Of a stretch of DNA of 64,000 bases, positions 25,379 through 34,416 are shown in pieces. Numbering within the stretch: position 1 is the stretch's first letter; each line of letters starts with the position of its first letter. The notes beneath the pieces are model-generated. The model was not told where the DNA came from. It made no database searches and saw only the letters and a list, made by a program, of their open reading frames with translations. A program made the position numbers and the translations under genes. The DNA is from Chitinophagaceae bacterium (lineage in GTDB: Bacteria > Bacteroidota > Bacteroidia > Chitinophagales > Chitinophagaceae): assembly GCA_027486835.1 (NCBI GenBank), contig JAIXOJ010000007.1:1-64000 (forward strand). The letters run 5' to 3'.

Positions 25379-25813
25379 ATGGAAGTTATTGTCAAAAACC
25401 CAGTTAAGACAAATAGCACTACTATTAGTAGATGCTATATCGAAGGTGTTCAGCAGTGCTTTATCTTGGAAGATAAAGACAGAGGGCTAACCCAGACAAT
25501 GCCTTTATGGCGAATTAAGCTGATCAAGATTTTTGGCAAAACGGCCATTCCTGCAGGGAGGTATCAGGTCATTGTCAATTATTCCCAACGCTTTAAAAAG
25601 GATATGCCATTACTGGTGAATGTTCCAGGCTATGAAGGTGTTCGAATTCATCCTGGTAACTCTGAATTCCAAACAGAAGGTTGCTTACTGCCTGGCACAA
25701 GTACCAGCACTGATTGGATTAATGAATCAGTAAAAGCTTTTGAACCATTGTTCAAAAAAATTAAGGATGCTATCGCGTCTGGACAAAAAGTATTCATCAC
25801 TTTAGAAAGATAA
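25379..25813 (+). CDS. DUF5675-type lysis enzyme
   Basis: 144 residues. The conserved core is GKTAIPAGRYQV, then RIHPGN with His91 and EGCLLPG with Cys102, the family's paired histidine and cysteine. The pairing recalls L,D-transpeptidase-type cysteine chemistry, and the family is common beside phage holins, so a peptidoglycan-degrading endolysin is likely. Flanked by two small membrane proteins, it forms the centre of the lysis cassette. Confidence 0.75.
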   Translation: MEVIVKNPVKTNSTTISRCYIEGVQQCFILEDKDRGLTQTMPLWRIKLIKIFGKTAIPAGRYQVIVNYSQRFKKDMPLLVNVPGYEGVRIHPGNSEFQTEGCLLPGTSTSTDWINESVKAFEPLFKKIKDAIASGQKVFITLER

Positions 25814-25816
25814 ACA

Positions 25817-26128
25817 ATGGAATTGATTAATTACATGCAGTGGGATAAACTGCATTTAGATGGGGTTATTGTTTTGCTTGTCATCTGCGCAGGGTTCTGG
25901 CAGAAAAAGTATTTAGCTTCTATCAAGTTGCTTGATGCTTGGAAAACGTTACTTGTCAGCTTTGTTTTTTCCCTCGTTTATGTGTTGCTTTTGGTGGCTT
26001 CGAAAAAGTTTAAGGTAGAAAAGTTGGTTGACTATTTCATCAGCTTTGGCGTTAGCACGAGCCTCTATGACTTATTGCTCAAGCCGCTAATCAAAAAATT
26101 CTTTCCAAACGAAAACAACTTGGTATGA
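25817..26128 (+). CDS. Holin-like membrane protein
   Basis: 103 residues with two or three transmembrane segments (GVIVLLVICAGFW, TLLVSFVFSLVYVLLLVA) and a basic C-terminus. It follows the endolysin-like gene by 3 bp and overlaps the spanin-like gene by 4 bp. Holin or accessory lysis role by position. Confidence 0.6.
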   Translation: MELINYMQWDKLHLDGVIVLLVICAGFWQKKYLASIKLLDAWKTLLVSFVFSLVYVLLLVASKKFKVEKLVDYFISFGVSTSLYDLLLKPLIKKFFPNENNLV

Positions 26129-26799
26129 GAAAAGAAAAGTTTTGGAGTGACTGGATTTATCAATGGCTTTTTTTCTATTTTCTTCTTTCTACAATTATGA
26201 TTTGTCGCAACTGTTCTAGTAATAGCAAGCTAAAAAAAGAAAAAGGCGATACCCTCATCTTGCAAAAGCCCACCAACTGGACAGACGACAGCGGACGAAT
26301 TCATGGCAAAGTTGAAGTGGCCAAAACCATTGATTATCAACGGATAGTGGACAGTATTGCAAAGACAATCAAAGTAAAACCTAACCAGGTGAAGGCAGTG
26401 GTTGTGGCCGCTACTCAGACTGCAGGAACATTTAGTCCTACCATTACTCCAGACACCTCAAAGGAAGTTTTTGACTTTGGAAATTCAAAGGTCAATTACC
26501 AGGATAAATGGCTAACCATCAATGGTACCATAGGAGATAGCATTTGGCATTACCAAGTAAAAGACTCACTGTCTTTTGTTATTCATGAGAAAAAGAAAGG
26601 ATGGTTTAAAAAGCAGCTTTACCTAGATGCCATAAGCTTCAACCCGCATACAAGCTTTTCCGGTTTGGCATCCGTTCAAATACCTACACCACCACCCAAA
26701 AAATGGAGCATTGGCTTTTGTGCCGCCTATGGACTTGGGAATAATGGACTCACTCCGTTTATTGGTGTGGGTATTCAACGCTCACTAATAAGATTCTGA
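26125..26799 (+). CDS. Spanin-like envelope protein (DUF6808-like)
   Basis: 224 residues with one N-terminal transmembrane segment (WLFFYFLLSTIMIC), then a periplasmic domain. The C-terminal KKWSIGFCAAYGLGNNGLTPFIGVGIQRSL is a beta-hairpin ending typical of a Bacteroidota phage family placed after endolysins. Likely links inner and outer membrane during lysis. It overlaps the 26799 gene by one base. Confidence 0.55.
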   Translation: MRKEKFWSDWIYQWLFFYFLLSTIMICRNCSSNSKLKKEKGDTLILQKPTNWTDDSGRIHGKVEVAKTIDYQRIVDSIAKTIKVKPNQVKAVVVAATQTAGTFSPTITPDTSKEVFDFGNSKVNYQDKWLTINGTIGDSIWHYQVKDSLSFVIHEKKKGWFKKQLYLDAISFNPHTSFSGLASVQIPTPPPKKWSIGFCAAYGLGNNGLTPFIGVGIQRSLIRF

Positions 26800-27587
26800 T
26801 GTACGAAATCAACTACTCAGTAGGTAAAAAGCTGCTTTCCTTCGACATGCCGGAAAACTGGAACGAGCTGACTCAAAAGCAAATGAGTCGGCTCGCCTTG
26901 TTAATTCATCAAGGGCATCCAGAAGAATTGGCCATACAACGAACTGTGCAGATCCTTTCCGGAAAAGATCTTTATGCCTACTTACGACTGCCTCAAGATG
27001 TGCGGAAAAGTTGTGAGCAATATGCCCAATGGGTTTGGGAAGCAAACACGCTTACAAAGAATTATTTCCCAAGGGTGGGAAAATTCTTTGGTCCGGCTGA
27101 CAGCCTCGACAATACTACCATGGTCGAATTCCATTTTGCTGAATTGGCCTACTTAGCATTGGTATCCACCAAAGAGGAAAAATATCTGGAGGAACTAATC
27201 GCTGTTTTCTTTCGCCCTGGTAAAGAAAACTATAACCATCAAATCGACCCCGACAGTGATAGGCGCGCACCATTTTCTATGGGCTTGCACCAGTACATGG
27301 TCAAAAGAGTCCATCAATGGTCTGATGATTTGAAGCTTTCTGTTCTGTTATGGTACGATGGATGTCGCCAGCAATTGGCTAAAGACTATGCTGCTTTGTA
27401 TCCAGAAAACAAAAAAAGCGATAACATGAACGAGGGGCTTTTCCGTTTGATGCGTTCCATAGCTGGTGACAAATACGGTTCATTTGACCAGGTTGAAAAA
27501 ATGAACGTCCACACCTGCCATCTTGAAATGATTTGCTTGCAAGAAGAAGCAGAAAAATTGGAGGAAGAATTAAATAAGTATAAATGA
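26799..27587 (+). CDS. Hypothetical phage protein
   Basis: 262 residues, alpha-helical, not recognised, rich in W and Y. It overlaps its neighbours by 1 and 4 bp. The place between lysis and distal tail genes gives no strong clue; similar proteins are regularly seen in Bacteroidota phages. Confidence 0.55.
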   Translation: MYEINYSVGKKLLSFDMPENWNELTQKQMSRLALLIHQGHPEELAIQRTVQILSGKDLYAYLRLPQDVRKSCEQYAQWVWEANTLTKNYFPRVGKFFGPADSLDNTTMVEFHFAELAYLALVSTKEEKYLEELIAVFFRPGKENYNHQIDPDSDRRAPFSMGLHQYMVKRVHQWSDDLKLSVLLWYDGCRQQLAKDYAALYPENKKSDNMNEGLFRLMRSIAGDKYGSFDQVEKMNVHTCHLEMICLQEEAEKLEEELNKYK

Positions 27588-28126
27588 GTTTAAAAAGTCG
27601 TTCTGATTATTTCAAAAAGATTGCCCAATACAATAAGCTGATTGGCCATGGCTCAACCCGTGGTGGTGAGGTAGTGAATGCTTTTCACCGCATCAACAAT
27701 GAAGAAGAATTGAATGCAGCTTGCATAAACTGGGGGCATTTCCCATGCTTGGTCCATATTGGCCACAGCCTTCGTTATAAGGATGAGCAAGTTGATTCGC
27801 CTACTAAAACCGTTAGCAATGAATTGTATATTCTATCCCAAATTGATACTAATATCAATAGAGCCGATGCCATCGAATTGGCTTACCAGCAAAGTGAGCT
27901 AGTGATGAACCAGTTCCTATCATTCATGCGGGAAGATTATAAGGCTAAAGGCAAATGGGGGATATTCTTTGACTTTTCTCTCAACAATGCCAATGCCGAA
28001 CAAATAGGGCCAATCAATCTAACCCTATATGGTTGGCACTTGCAATTCTTCGACAGCAATAGAGCTATTGAGACTGAGTACAATTCCAACGATTGGAATT
28101 TTGATGTTAATGATAACCCGCTATAA
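27584..28126 (+). CDS. Hypothetical tail-region protein
   Basis: 180 residues, not recognised. It overlaps the preceding gene by 4 bp. Mixed alpha/beta character with no membrane segment. Likely part of the tail tip assembly block. Confidence 0.5.
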   Translation: MSLKSRSDYFKKIAQYNKLIGHGSTRGGEVVNAFHRINNEEELNAACINWGHFPCLVHIGHSLRYKDEQVDSPTKTVSNELYILSQIDTNINRADAIELAYQQSELVMNQFLSFMREDYKAKGKWGIFFDFSLNNANAEQIGPINLTLYGWHLQFFDSNRAIETEYNSNDWNFDVNDNPL

Positions 28127-28129
28127 TTT

Positions 28130-29662
28130 ATGCCTGCAAATATTATTGAGCGACCACCTGCCATCTGCATGAGCAAAAACGAATTGCGCTATGTGGTGCA
28201 ATTTGGTGTCGTAAATCCTGAGTCTTATCTTTTGGTGTACATATGGTACCATGCCGCTAATGCTACCACAGCAACGGCTGACCCATTCACGATGAAGCTA
28301 AAGCCTAATAGTGATGGTAAGGTGTATATTTATGTTCACCAGTATATCGATTCAATATTGAATTACGATATACCCACGGGCAATACACCTGTTACTCATG
28401 CAGAAAATCAAACCTGTAAGTTTTGGATTACCACCAAGGAAATTGAGCCAAATGTTATCTCACTAGAAAATACGATTGAAGAATCACATAAGCGGTTGGC
28501 CATTAAAATGGGCGTAGAGAAAAATCGTTACTCTCGAGATAATTTAGTCGCTTCGCTATTGGCCAACAAACAATTCTTTACTTACCAGGTACCTAATAGG
28601 TTAGTGTTTATTGACCAACCCCTTTTCCTTTCTTTCCTAGCAAGCGATGGCGATACCAGTAACATTGTCATTCGTTCTGAATTGGTGAAAACTAGCGGTG
28701 TATTCTACACCCTCAATACCAATTTCCCTAGCCTACCCGGCTATTTTTTCCATCTCAACGTTTCCCCATCAGCGTTGGGGTACAGCGTTTCTATGGATGA
28801 TGTTTTATACTGGGAGGTTAAAGTTTTTCGTACTGGCTCTAACTTTATCATTGCGGATGACTTCCGATTTTATAAAGATTACAAGCCGCTCTACTATTAT
28901 CGTGACCTGGTCTATACCAATAGTCTTTCGGGTATTGATACTATTCGGGTAGCTGGTGCCGTAATGCGTTCCCTTGGGCGATCCTTTCAGGAGTCAGATG
29001 GCGGTATGAGCTTAACCAATAGTGCTGACTTGGTTAAGGTGGGCGAGCGTTCACAGCAATCTATTTTGTTGACCAAAAAATTCAAGGGCGACATCGGCTA
29101 TCGCGAATCGCCGGAAGATGCAGCCTCGCTGGTAGAGCTATTGGCCGCAGCTAAGAAGTACATGCTCTACAGTGATCGCCTGGTACCTGTTTTGGTTACG
29201 GAAACTAGTAAAGATTTGTTCAAATCCAATGATACCAAATGGAGCTTTCCCATTGACATTGAGCTGGCTGATCAGAACGAGGTATTTACTCCGGATGATG
29301 TTAACTTACAGGTAGCTACTGACAATGAGACCTACGTACTTAGGAAGGCAAAGTATATCATCAATAATACCAATGCTATTAGTGTGCTGGTCGTGCAATC
29401 AGGTTCTATCCTGATTAACACAGGTACAGTAGCGCAAGGTCAAATGAGTACAAAGTTCATTGCCAATACCTTCAATGCCAATACAATCCTGATATACTTC
29501 CAAGTACTTACTACCGACTATTTTACCATCAACATATTCAAGAATACCACCCTTATTGAAACGGTTAGAATGAGTTATTCAATTGGCTATGGCACTAAAT
29601 ACTGCCTGATCAATACTTTGATTACTGATGCTGACGAATTAACCATAGGAATAGAGATATGA
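28130..29662 (+). CDS. Probable distal tail protein
   Basis: 510 residues, beta-rich, aromatic and asparagine-rich. It overlaps the 758-residue protein by 4 bp. Size and pairing suggest a tail tip or baseplate-like component. No specific family was recognised. Confidence 0.5.
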   Translation: MPANIIERPPAICMSKNELRYVVQFGVVNPESYLLVYIWYHAANATTATADPFTMKLKPNSDGKVYIYVHQYIDSILNYDIPTGNTPVTHAENQTCKFWITTKEIEPNVISLENTIEESHKRLAIKMGVEKNRYSRDNLVASLLANKQFFTYQVPNRLVFIDQPLFLSFLASDGDTSNIVIRSELVKTSGVFYTLNTNFPSLPGYFFHLNVSPSALGYSVSMDDVLYWEVKVFRTGSNFIIADDFRFYKDYKPLYYYRDLVYTNSLSGIDTIRVAGAVMRSLGRSFQESDGGMSLTNSADLVKVGERSQQSILLTKKFKGDIGYRESPEDAASLVELLAAAKKYMLYSDRLVPVLVTETSKDLFKSNDTKWSFPIDIELADQNEVFTPDDVNLQVATDNETYVLRKAKYIINNTNAISVLVVQSGSILINTGTVAQGQMSTKFIANTFNANTILIYFQVLTTDYFTINIFKNTTLIETVRMSYSIGYGTKYCLINTLITDADELTIGIEI

Positions 29663-31935
29663 TTCAACTAAAATACAACGGCGAGTTCATTGACCTTGCA
29701 AGTGGCCAATCATTTGAGTTTCAGCGGGAAAACCCGCTTTTTTTAATTGAAGATTTGTTCAAGGAGTTCTCTACTCCAATTACCATACCCTATTCGGAAA
29801 ACAACGCCAAGAGTTTAGGCGATAAATTTTTCTTTCAGCCCATCAAACACCAGGTTAAACTAGATGTGGAACTATGGCAAGAAGGGGGATTTTATATGTT
29901 GGCAGTTTTAGTGATCAATAAATCCATTGCATCTACTAACAGCAAAGCCAGCTCCCTTTCAGGATTCTTATTAAGTGGCCTCAGCATTGTGCTCAATAAG
30001 CTAAAGGATAGAAAGGTTTGCACGATGGAAATTGGCGGTACCATAACAATGCCTTTCACTACCATCAATATAGCGGACGGCTCAAACGGATACCTGCAGC
30101 AATTTTATAGAACCAGAAATAACAACGATAACTACATCGTTGCACCAGTGCGCAACGATGGATGGACAGAAGAGGAAAGCAAATTCCCTTATAGACATTT
30201 TGGCACATTAAAAGATGTACTTTACTATAATGGCATTGTCAATAATTTCTTTTCTCCAGATGCTCCGTCAGACCCTGGCCAACATTTAAGAAGTATCTTT
30301 TTTTTCGCAAGTCTTTTCCCTAGATTAAAGTATGTGCTTGTTGAGATTTTCAGAGAATCCGGATTTATATTGGATACCACCGACTTAGATGGCTCTGGAT
30401 GGGAAAACATCTTTTTGTACAGCGGGAAAATTGTAGAACTAGGAACAATAATTTGGGACGTTTACATTGGCTTTCAGTATGTACCTAGCATTAAATTTAG
30501 ACTTGCTCAGTTTATTTCACCAGAAGTAACCTGCAAGCAAATGATACTAGAGCATTGCAAGCGTTATGGCTGGTCGGTAATCCAGATTAATGAGACGACC
30601 TTTAAGCTGATTGCCCTGAAAAACTACAATAGTTGGACAGTCAAAGACTTTACCAGGTACTGTGGTGCTACCATTGATCAAGACTTTTCCATGTATGGTA
30701 GGCAGATGGCTTTTAAAACAAATTTTCCTGAATCGGAAGAATACAACACAAAGGATAGCTCTAATACTACTTACGTCCTAGAGCCATCAGTAATCAGCAG
30801 ATCACAGCTCCCTACACCTTCTGCCGTTTTTGATAGTAGCAAAATATTTTGCTACAACGATAATGTGTACTACAAAATAGGGTTGGACAGTTCCAACAAC
30901 AGGGTGTGGGAAAAAGCTGAAGACAACATTTATAATTACGAGCCTAAAGATTTTACTGAAAGTGTTGAGAGTGAGGTAAGTACCATGGCCGTTAACGAAA
31001 GCCAGTTCATGCTGAGAGAATACTATGACGGCATTCTTGAGAGCAATTATCCAGACTTACCACTTACAGGGTATTTCCCAACTTGCAAGATTGGCAAAAA
31101 CAAAAATTGGGGTATCCGTAATCTCCTATTCGTAGGGCTATGGAATGTTACAGGTGGGAGGTTAGGACCTCGTAGCTATCCTTTGCTTTCTTGCACGCGC
31201 AACCTGCCGGATGGTACAGATGTTCGGACATGGAGCAATGTGTTTTCGCACGTAAAAAATGGGATTGATTACGGGATTATCCCTTATTGGTTTAAAACCT
31301 GGTTGAACGCTACCAGCTTGCAAAATGTGGAGGAATTTAAACTTGATCTACCCTTTCATGAACTTAAACAATTGAAATGGATTGATAAAATTTCCATTCA
31401 AAACATTGAGTTTGTTATTAAGAGTATTATAGAGCCGGTACCTTATAAAGGGTTTGTGAAAGCTAAGGCGTTGCGCTTATTGCTTGACCCATCAGACGCT
31501 ACGCCATTGGAAAAAACAACTTTCTACCTTACAGCAGAATGGCAAGAACCTGTGAATGCTCCCAATGAGATAGAACCGCCTTATAGTATTTTGCTGACTA
31601 ATATCGTTAGGGCAAACCCTGTTGTTAAGGTGTTTGCTAATGCCGAAAAAACGAAGTCCGCAATAGTGGACAATTTGCTTGTCACAATAAGAATAAGGAC
31701 GTTGCGAGATAACAACGACGGCACATTTACTATTATCTCTATGAATGATTACCAATTTTTGCTAACCGGCAGCGAAAAGAATCTAGCTACATCTGCATTG
31801 GACGCGGTTAATTCTTCTGTTCCATCCATTGCGGCAACCAGTGATGGAAAATATGCTCAAAAATGGCGGCGAATTGGCGAAGACTATACCACCTATCTTA
31901 TCCTACTCCCTAGTACCGATTACGTGGTACTATAA
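29659..31935 (+). CDS. Probable tail tip / receptor-interaction protein
   Basis: 758 residues, beta-rich. The N-terminus (LFKEFSTPITIPYSENNAKS) resembles a module found at the start of tail proteins in Bacteroidota phages. The C-terminal 180 residues (from about AEWQEPVNAPNEIEPPYS) look like a distinct immunoglobulin-like module. It ends the rightward late block. Function inferred from size and position. Confidence 0.55.
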   Translation: MIQLKYNGEFIDLASGQSFEFQRENPLFLIEDLFKEFSTPITIPYSENNAKSLGDKFFFQPIKHQVKLDVELWQEGGFYMLAVLVINKSIASTNSKASSLSGFLLSGLSIVLNKLKDRKVCTMEIGGTITMPFTTINIADGSNGYLQQFYRTRNNNDNYIVAPVRNDGWTEEESKFPYRHFGTLKDVLYYNGIVNNFFSPDAPSDPGQHLRSIFFFASLFPRLKYVLVEIFRESGFILDTTDLDGSGWENIFLYSGKIVELGTIIWDVYIGFQYVPSIKFRLAQFISPEVTCKQMILEHCKRYGWSVIQINETTFKLIALKNYNSWTVKDFTRYCGATIDQDFSMYGRQMAFKTNFPESEEYNTKDSSNTTYVLEPSVISRSQLPTPSAVFDSSKIFCYNDNVYYKIGLDSSNNRVWEKAEDNIYNYEPKDFTESVESEVSTMAVNESQFMLREYYDGILESNYPDLPLTGYFPTCKIGKNKNWGIRNLLFVGLWNVTGGRLGPRSYPLLSCTRNLPDGTDVRTWSNVFSHVKNGIDYGIIPYWFKTWLNATSLQNVEEFKLDLPFHELKQLKWIDKISIQNIEFVIKSIIEPVPYKGFVKAKALRLLLDPSDATPLEKTTFYLTAEWQEPVNAPNEIEPPYSILLTNIVRANPVVKVFANAEKTKSAIVDNLLVTIRIRTLRDNNDGTFTIISMNDYQFLLTGSEKNLATSALDAVNSSVPSIAATSDGKYAQKWRRIGEDYTTYLILLPSTDYVVL

Positions 31936-31963
31936 AAAAGGCCGTCCAACTGGACGGCCTTGG
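31936..31963 (-). terminator. Terminator for the leftward pair
   Basis: AAGGCCGTCCA (31938-31948) pairs with TGGACGGCCTT (31951-31961). The A6 stretch at 31934-31939 gives a U run only for leftward transcription, so it terminates the 32824-31968 unit. Confidence 0.75.
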
Positions 31964-31967
31964 TAAC

Positions 31968-32204
31968 TTATAATCTGAAAAGCCACTTGTACTCACCTTC
32001 TATAAGGTGGTAGGTGTATTTCATCTCAGTCATCAGCTGGAAGCATTCTGATTCCGAAAACACCGTTCCGCAAAGCCTGCTCACCAACCCTATTATTTCC
32101 TGTGTAGTGTAGCAATCGGTATAAGTATTTTCATCTGCAGGGCTAAACGCTGATACGAATGAAGTGAGAATCTCAAAGTTCTTTTCTGGTTCTTTTTCTG
32201 CCAT
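31968..32204 (-). CDS. Hypothetical protein of the leftward pair
   Basis: 78 residues, acidic, not recognised. It starts 11 bp after the RadC-like gene, runs leftward against the late genes, and ends at a terminator. Possibly a partner of the RadC-like protein. Confidence 0.5.
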   Translation of the reverse strand: MAEKEPEKNFEILTSFVSAFSPADENTYTDCYTTQEIIGLVSRLCGTVFSESECFQLMTEMKYTYHLIEGEYKWLFRL

Positions 32205-32215
32205 AACGTGTGGGC

Positions 32216-32824
32216 TTACAATTTACCATTATCTAGATACTGTCGCATGTTCAACGTTTCTTGACGGTCGAAAGTGATCAATAGCTCAAAGTGGTTGAAT
32301 AGCAACGCCTTACACGCTTCAGTCATTAGTTTGAAAAATTCGATGTAGGGCTTTTCTGGGTCTACATACTTTTTTTTATCCTGTGCCTTATCCTTGCACA
32401 TGATGCCCATCCAAATTTTGTCAGCACCACACAAGAGCGCCGCTCTCATTACTAGCTGGACATTAACACATTCTTCCGCATCAAAAGGAAGGAACTCAAA
32501 TTCACACCATCCCTGAACTTCATCGAGTAGGTTTAAATACACGACACAAATGGTTTCCGGCGATACATGATCTACGTACTTGCCGAATAGCTCGTACATG
32601 TACATTTCTACATCTTCCTCTCTTGATAGGTAGATGCCATCACGAACGGGGTTGTGCTCAATCTTCACATGCTGATTCTGAATGGCAGTTGCAATCTGCA
32701 TAGCGGTTGCACCGTGGCACATCTCGGTTAACCTTCTTTGCCTCCACAATGAAGACATTAATTCACGCTGAACTGGTGAGCCGCCATTTGGCGCGCTTTC
32801 TTGACTGTTTGTTGGCTGTAACAT
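32216..32824 (-). CDS. Degenerate RadC/JAB-like protein
   Basis: 202 residues from the ATG at 32824 (a TTG two codons upstream lies in the U run and is less likely). Residues about 95-195 follow the RadC MPN pattern: ICVVYLNLLDEVQ, MRAALLCGADKIWMG, FFKLMTEACKALLFNHFELLIT. But where RadC has HNHPSG the protein reads CKDKAQ, so the metal-binding histidines are lost. It would be a non-catalytic binding protein. It runs against the neighbouring blocks, from its own promoter, through a highly structured leader. Confidence 0.5.
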   Translation of the reverse strand: MLQPTNSQESAPNGGSPVQRELMSSLWRQRRLTEMCHGATAMQIATAIQNQHVKIEHNPVRDGIYLSREEDVEMYMYELFGKYVDHVSPETICVVYLNLLDEVQGWCEFEFLPFDAEECVNVQLVMRAALLCGADKIWMGIMCKDKAQDKKKYVDPEKPYIEFFKLMTEACKALLFNHFELLITFDRQETLNMRQYLDNGKL

Positions 32825-32828
32825 AAAC

Positions 32829-32921
32829 AAAAAAATAGAGCAGCACTCCGGGCGCCAACAAACAGATTCTTTGGAGAATTTGAAGCGACGGATTGACTAC
32901 CGTCTCCCGGAGCGTTGCTCT
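32829..32921 (-). ncRNA. Structured leader, three-way junction plus U run (attenuator-like)
   Basis: Read leftward, a 16-bp arm (32921-32906) pairs with 32852-32837: 14 Watson-Crick pairs, one wobble and one mismatch. It encloses two hairpins, GACGG/CCGTC (32904-32900 with 32891-32887) and ATTCT/AGAAT (32879-32875 with 32870-32866, 4-base loop), forming a three-way junction. The last stem is followed by A and then seven U, then the ATG at 32824. This is the architecture of a transcription attenuator or ligand-sensing leader. The start codon lies 13 bases after the stem. No known riboswitch class was recognised. Confidence 0.55.
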
Positions 32922-32970
32922 TATAAAAGTTTAAAAAAATAATCATTGTAAAATCAGTTCGTTGGCGGTT

Positions 32971-33004
32971 CAAATGTATAGGCGTATTAACCAATCCACC
33001 AAAA
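32971..33004 (-). promoter_or_regulatory. Leftward promoter for the RadC-like pair
   Basis: On the minus strand, TACATTTG (32978-32971) matches the Bacteroidota -7 consensus, and TTTTG (33004-33000) sits 21 bp upstream as -33. Predicted start near 32965 leaves about 140 bp of leader containing the three-way junction. Confidence 0.6.
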
Positions 33005-33104
33005 TATCAAAATAAATTGATTCTTGCAAAATCTTACAGCCTGATAAGATTTTCTTGTAAAATGCTGCTTTTTGGTTGTTTTCGTCTTGTATTTTGTCGG
33101 TGAG

Positions 33105-33133
33105 TTGTGCGTGGGGTTCGGTAGATATTTTTG
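33105..33133 (+). promoter_or_regulatory. Rightward promoter for the packaging operon
   Basis: TATTTTTG (33126-33133) matches TAnnTTTG, with TTG at 33105-33107 and an 18-bp spacer. Downstream a perfect hairpin, GCGGACA with TGTCCGC (33169-33186, 4-base loop), ends 11 bp before the ATG at 33198. Confidence 0.55.
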
Positions 33134-33197
33134 GAAGTATTATAAAGGGTTGTGGTTTGTCCTTTCACGCGGACAGTTGTGTCCGCAGCTTTGGGAT

Positions 33198-33863
33198 ATG
33201 GGATTAATAAAGAATTGGCTTGACGGACAACGTAATTTTCTGATAGGCAGGAACATCTTAAAAGTCTATGGTGACAACCCCGCCATCCTTGATCTATTAG
33301 ACGGAAATGAAACACCCTTCAGGCTGGAGCTGCTGACGTCTGAATTGCAAAGGCTTTACAACGAATCTATTGCGCCTGGTACTATTACCATGGTGGTACC
33401 AGGGCTCAAGCAGGAAAAGCCGGAGGAAGAAAAGCCTCATGTAATTTCGGTGGATGATCCAGTACTGATAAGCCTTCAAAAACAAGTTGAGCCCCTTTAT
33501 AATAAGCTGAAATTCTTCCACAATCAGTTGGCTAAATACGGAGCAAGGAATGATACCTCTACCATTCAAGCTTGTTTCCCTATTTGCCGCGACATCGTTA
33601 AACTGCGGAAAGAATGCCAAGAAATATGGTCGCAGCGGGACTATTATAAGCTTCATGGAACGCTACCTGAAACCAAATTGGTTGAAGTAGGTATTCCAAC
33701 CGACCCGCTTGAATTAGCTAGATTTATTGATGCTAAGGGCAAAGCAATTCGCCGATACAAAAACAAAAATAATCCAGAAGCTGCCCTTAAATTATTAGAA
33801 AATCAAAGGCTTTATAAACTAGCCACAGGTAAAGATTATGTGTTTGCAAAACAGAAAAATTGA
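33198..33863 (+). CDS. Hypothetical protein, first gene of the packaging operon
   Basis: 221 residues from the ATG at 33198; an upstream open stretch from 33072 crosses the promoter and leader hairpin and was rejected. Helical, basic C-terminus, not recognised. A charged central stretch (KQEKPEEEKPH) separates two helical parts. It overlaps the PLD-like gene. Confidence 0.6.
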   Translation: MGLIKNWLDGQRNFLIGRNILKVYGDNPAILDLLDGNETPFRLELLTSELQRLYNESIAPGTITMVVPGLKQEKPEEEKPHVISVDDPVLISLQKQVEPLYNKLKFFHNQLAKYGARNDTSTIQACFPICRDIVKLRKECQEIWSQRDYYKLHGTLPETKLVEVGIPTDPLELARFIDAKGKAIRRYKNKNNPEAALKLLENQRLYKLATGKDYVFAKQKN

Positions 33864-34416
33864 TTTTGACGCGTACAAAGAAGAAAAGCCAAAGCCGCCA
33901 GATACTGGGCTGCTAATTCGTGATGTACAAAATCTAATGCCTAATTCCTTCCAATTATCCAGCATTCTCGCGCTGATCAGCAAGCAAAGCACCCTTTATT
34001 GGGTAAATAATGGCGAATGGAACATGCACGATATGTTGGTCGGACTACTTTCTATCACGGGTCCTGGTGAAGTGAGCATGTGTACCTATGCCACTTCCGA
34101 AACCGCCGCTCGCACTTTGGCGAGACTAAAAGCTTCAGGGATGATTACTAAGTTAAACATACTGATAGATCACCGTGTGGAAGTGCGGTCGGCTAATTCC
34201 CTTCAGCTCTTGACAGCTACAGCTGATCAGCTCATGCTCAAACCCGCTCATGCAAAAGTTACCATTATCCAAAATGCCAATTGGGATTTGGTGGTGATTG
34301 GTAGTGCGAACTATACCGAAAACAAGCGGTATGAAGTAGGTATAATATCTACCCACCTCGATGCTGTGGCTTTTAACCTCAATTGGTTCAACAATTCAAT
34401 TAAAGATGATCTATAA
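33838..34416 (+). CDS. Phospholipase D-like domain protein
   Basis: 192 residues. The C-terminal part has one HKD-type motif: HAKVTIIQNANWDLVVIGSANYTEN, with His, Lys, Asp/Asn spacing and the downstream GSANYT of the PLD superfamily. A single motif means a dimer or a half-domain, as in Nuc-type nucleases. It overlaps the 33198 gene by 26 bp and precedes the terminase genes. A nuclease linked to packaging is a reasonable guess, but the family covers many activities. Confidence 0.6.
   Translation: MCLQNRKIDFDAYKEEKPKPPDTGLLIRDVQNLMPNSFQLSSILALISKQSTLYWVNNGEWNMHDMLVGLLSITGPGEVSMCTYATSETAARTLARLKASGMITKLNILIDHRVEVRSANSLQLLTATADQLMLKPAHAKVTIIQNANWDLVVIGSANYTENKRYEVGIISTHLDAVAFNLNWFNNSIKDDL

Noticed and set aside
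32758-32994. Leftward ORF across the structured leader
   Set aside because: It crosses the promoter and the three-way junction, overlaps the RadC-like gene in another frame and has no plausible protein features.
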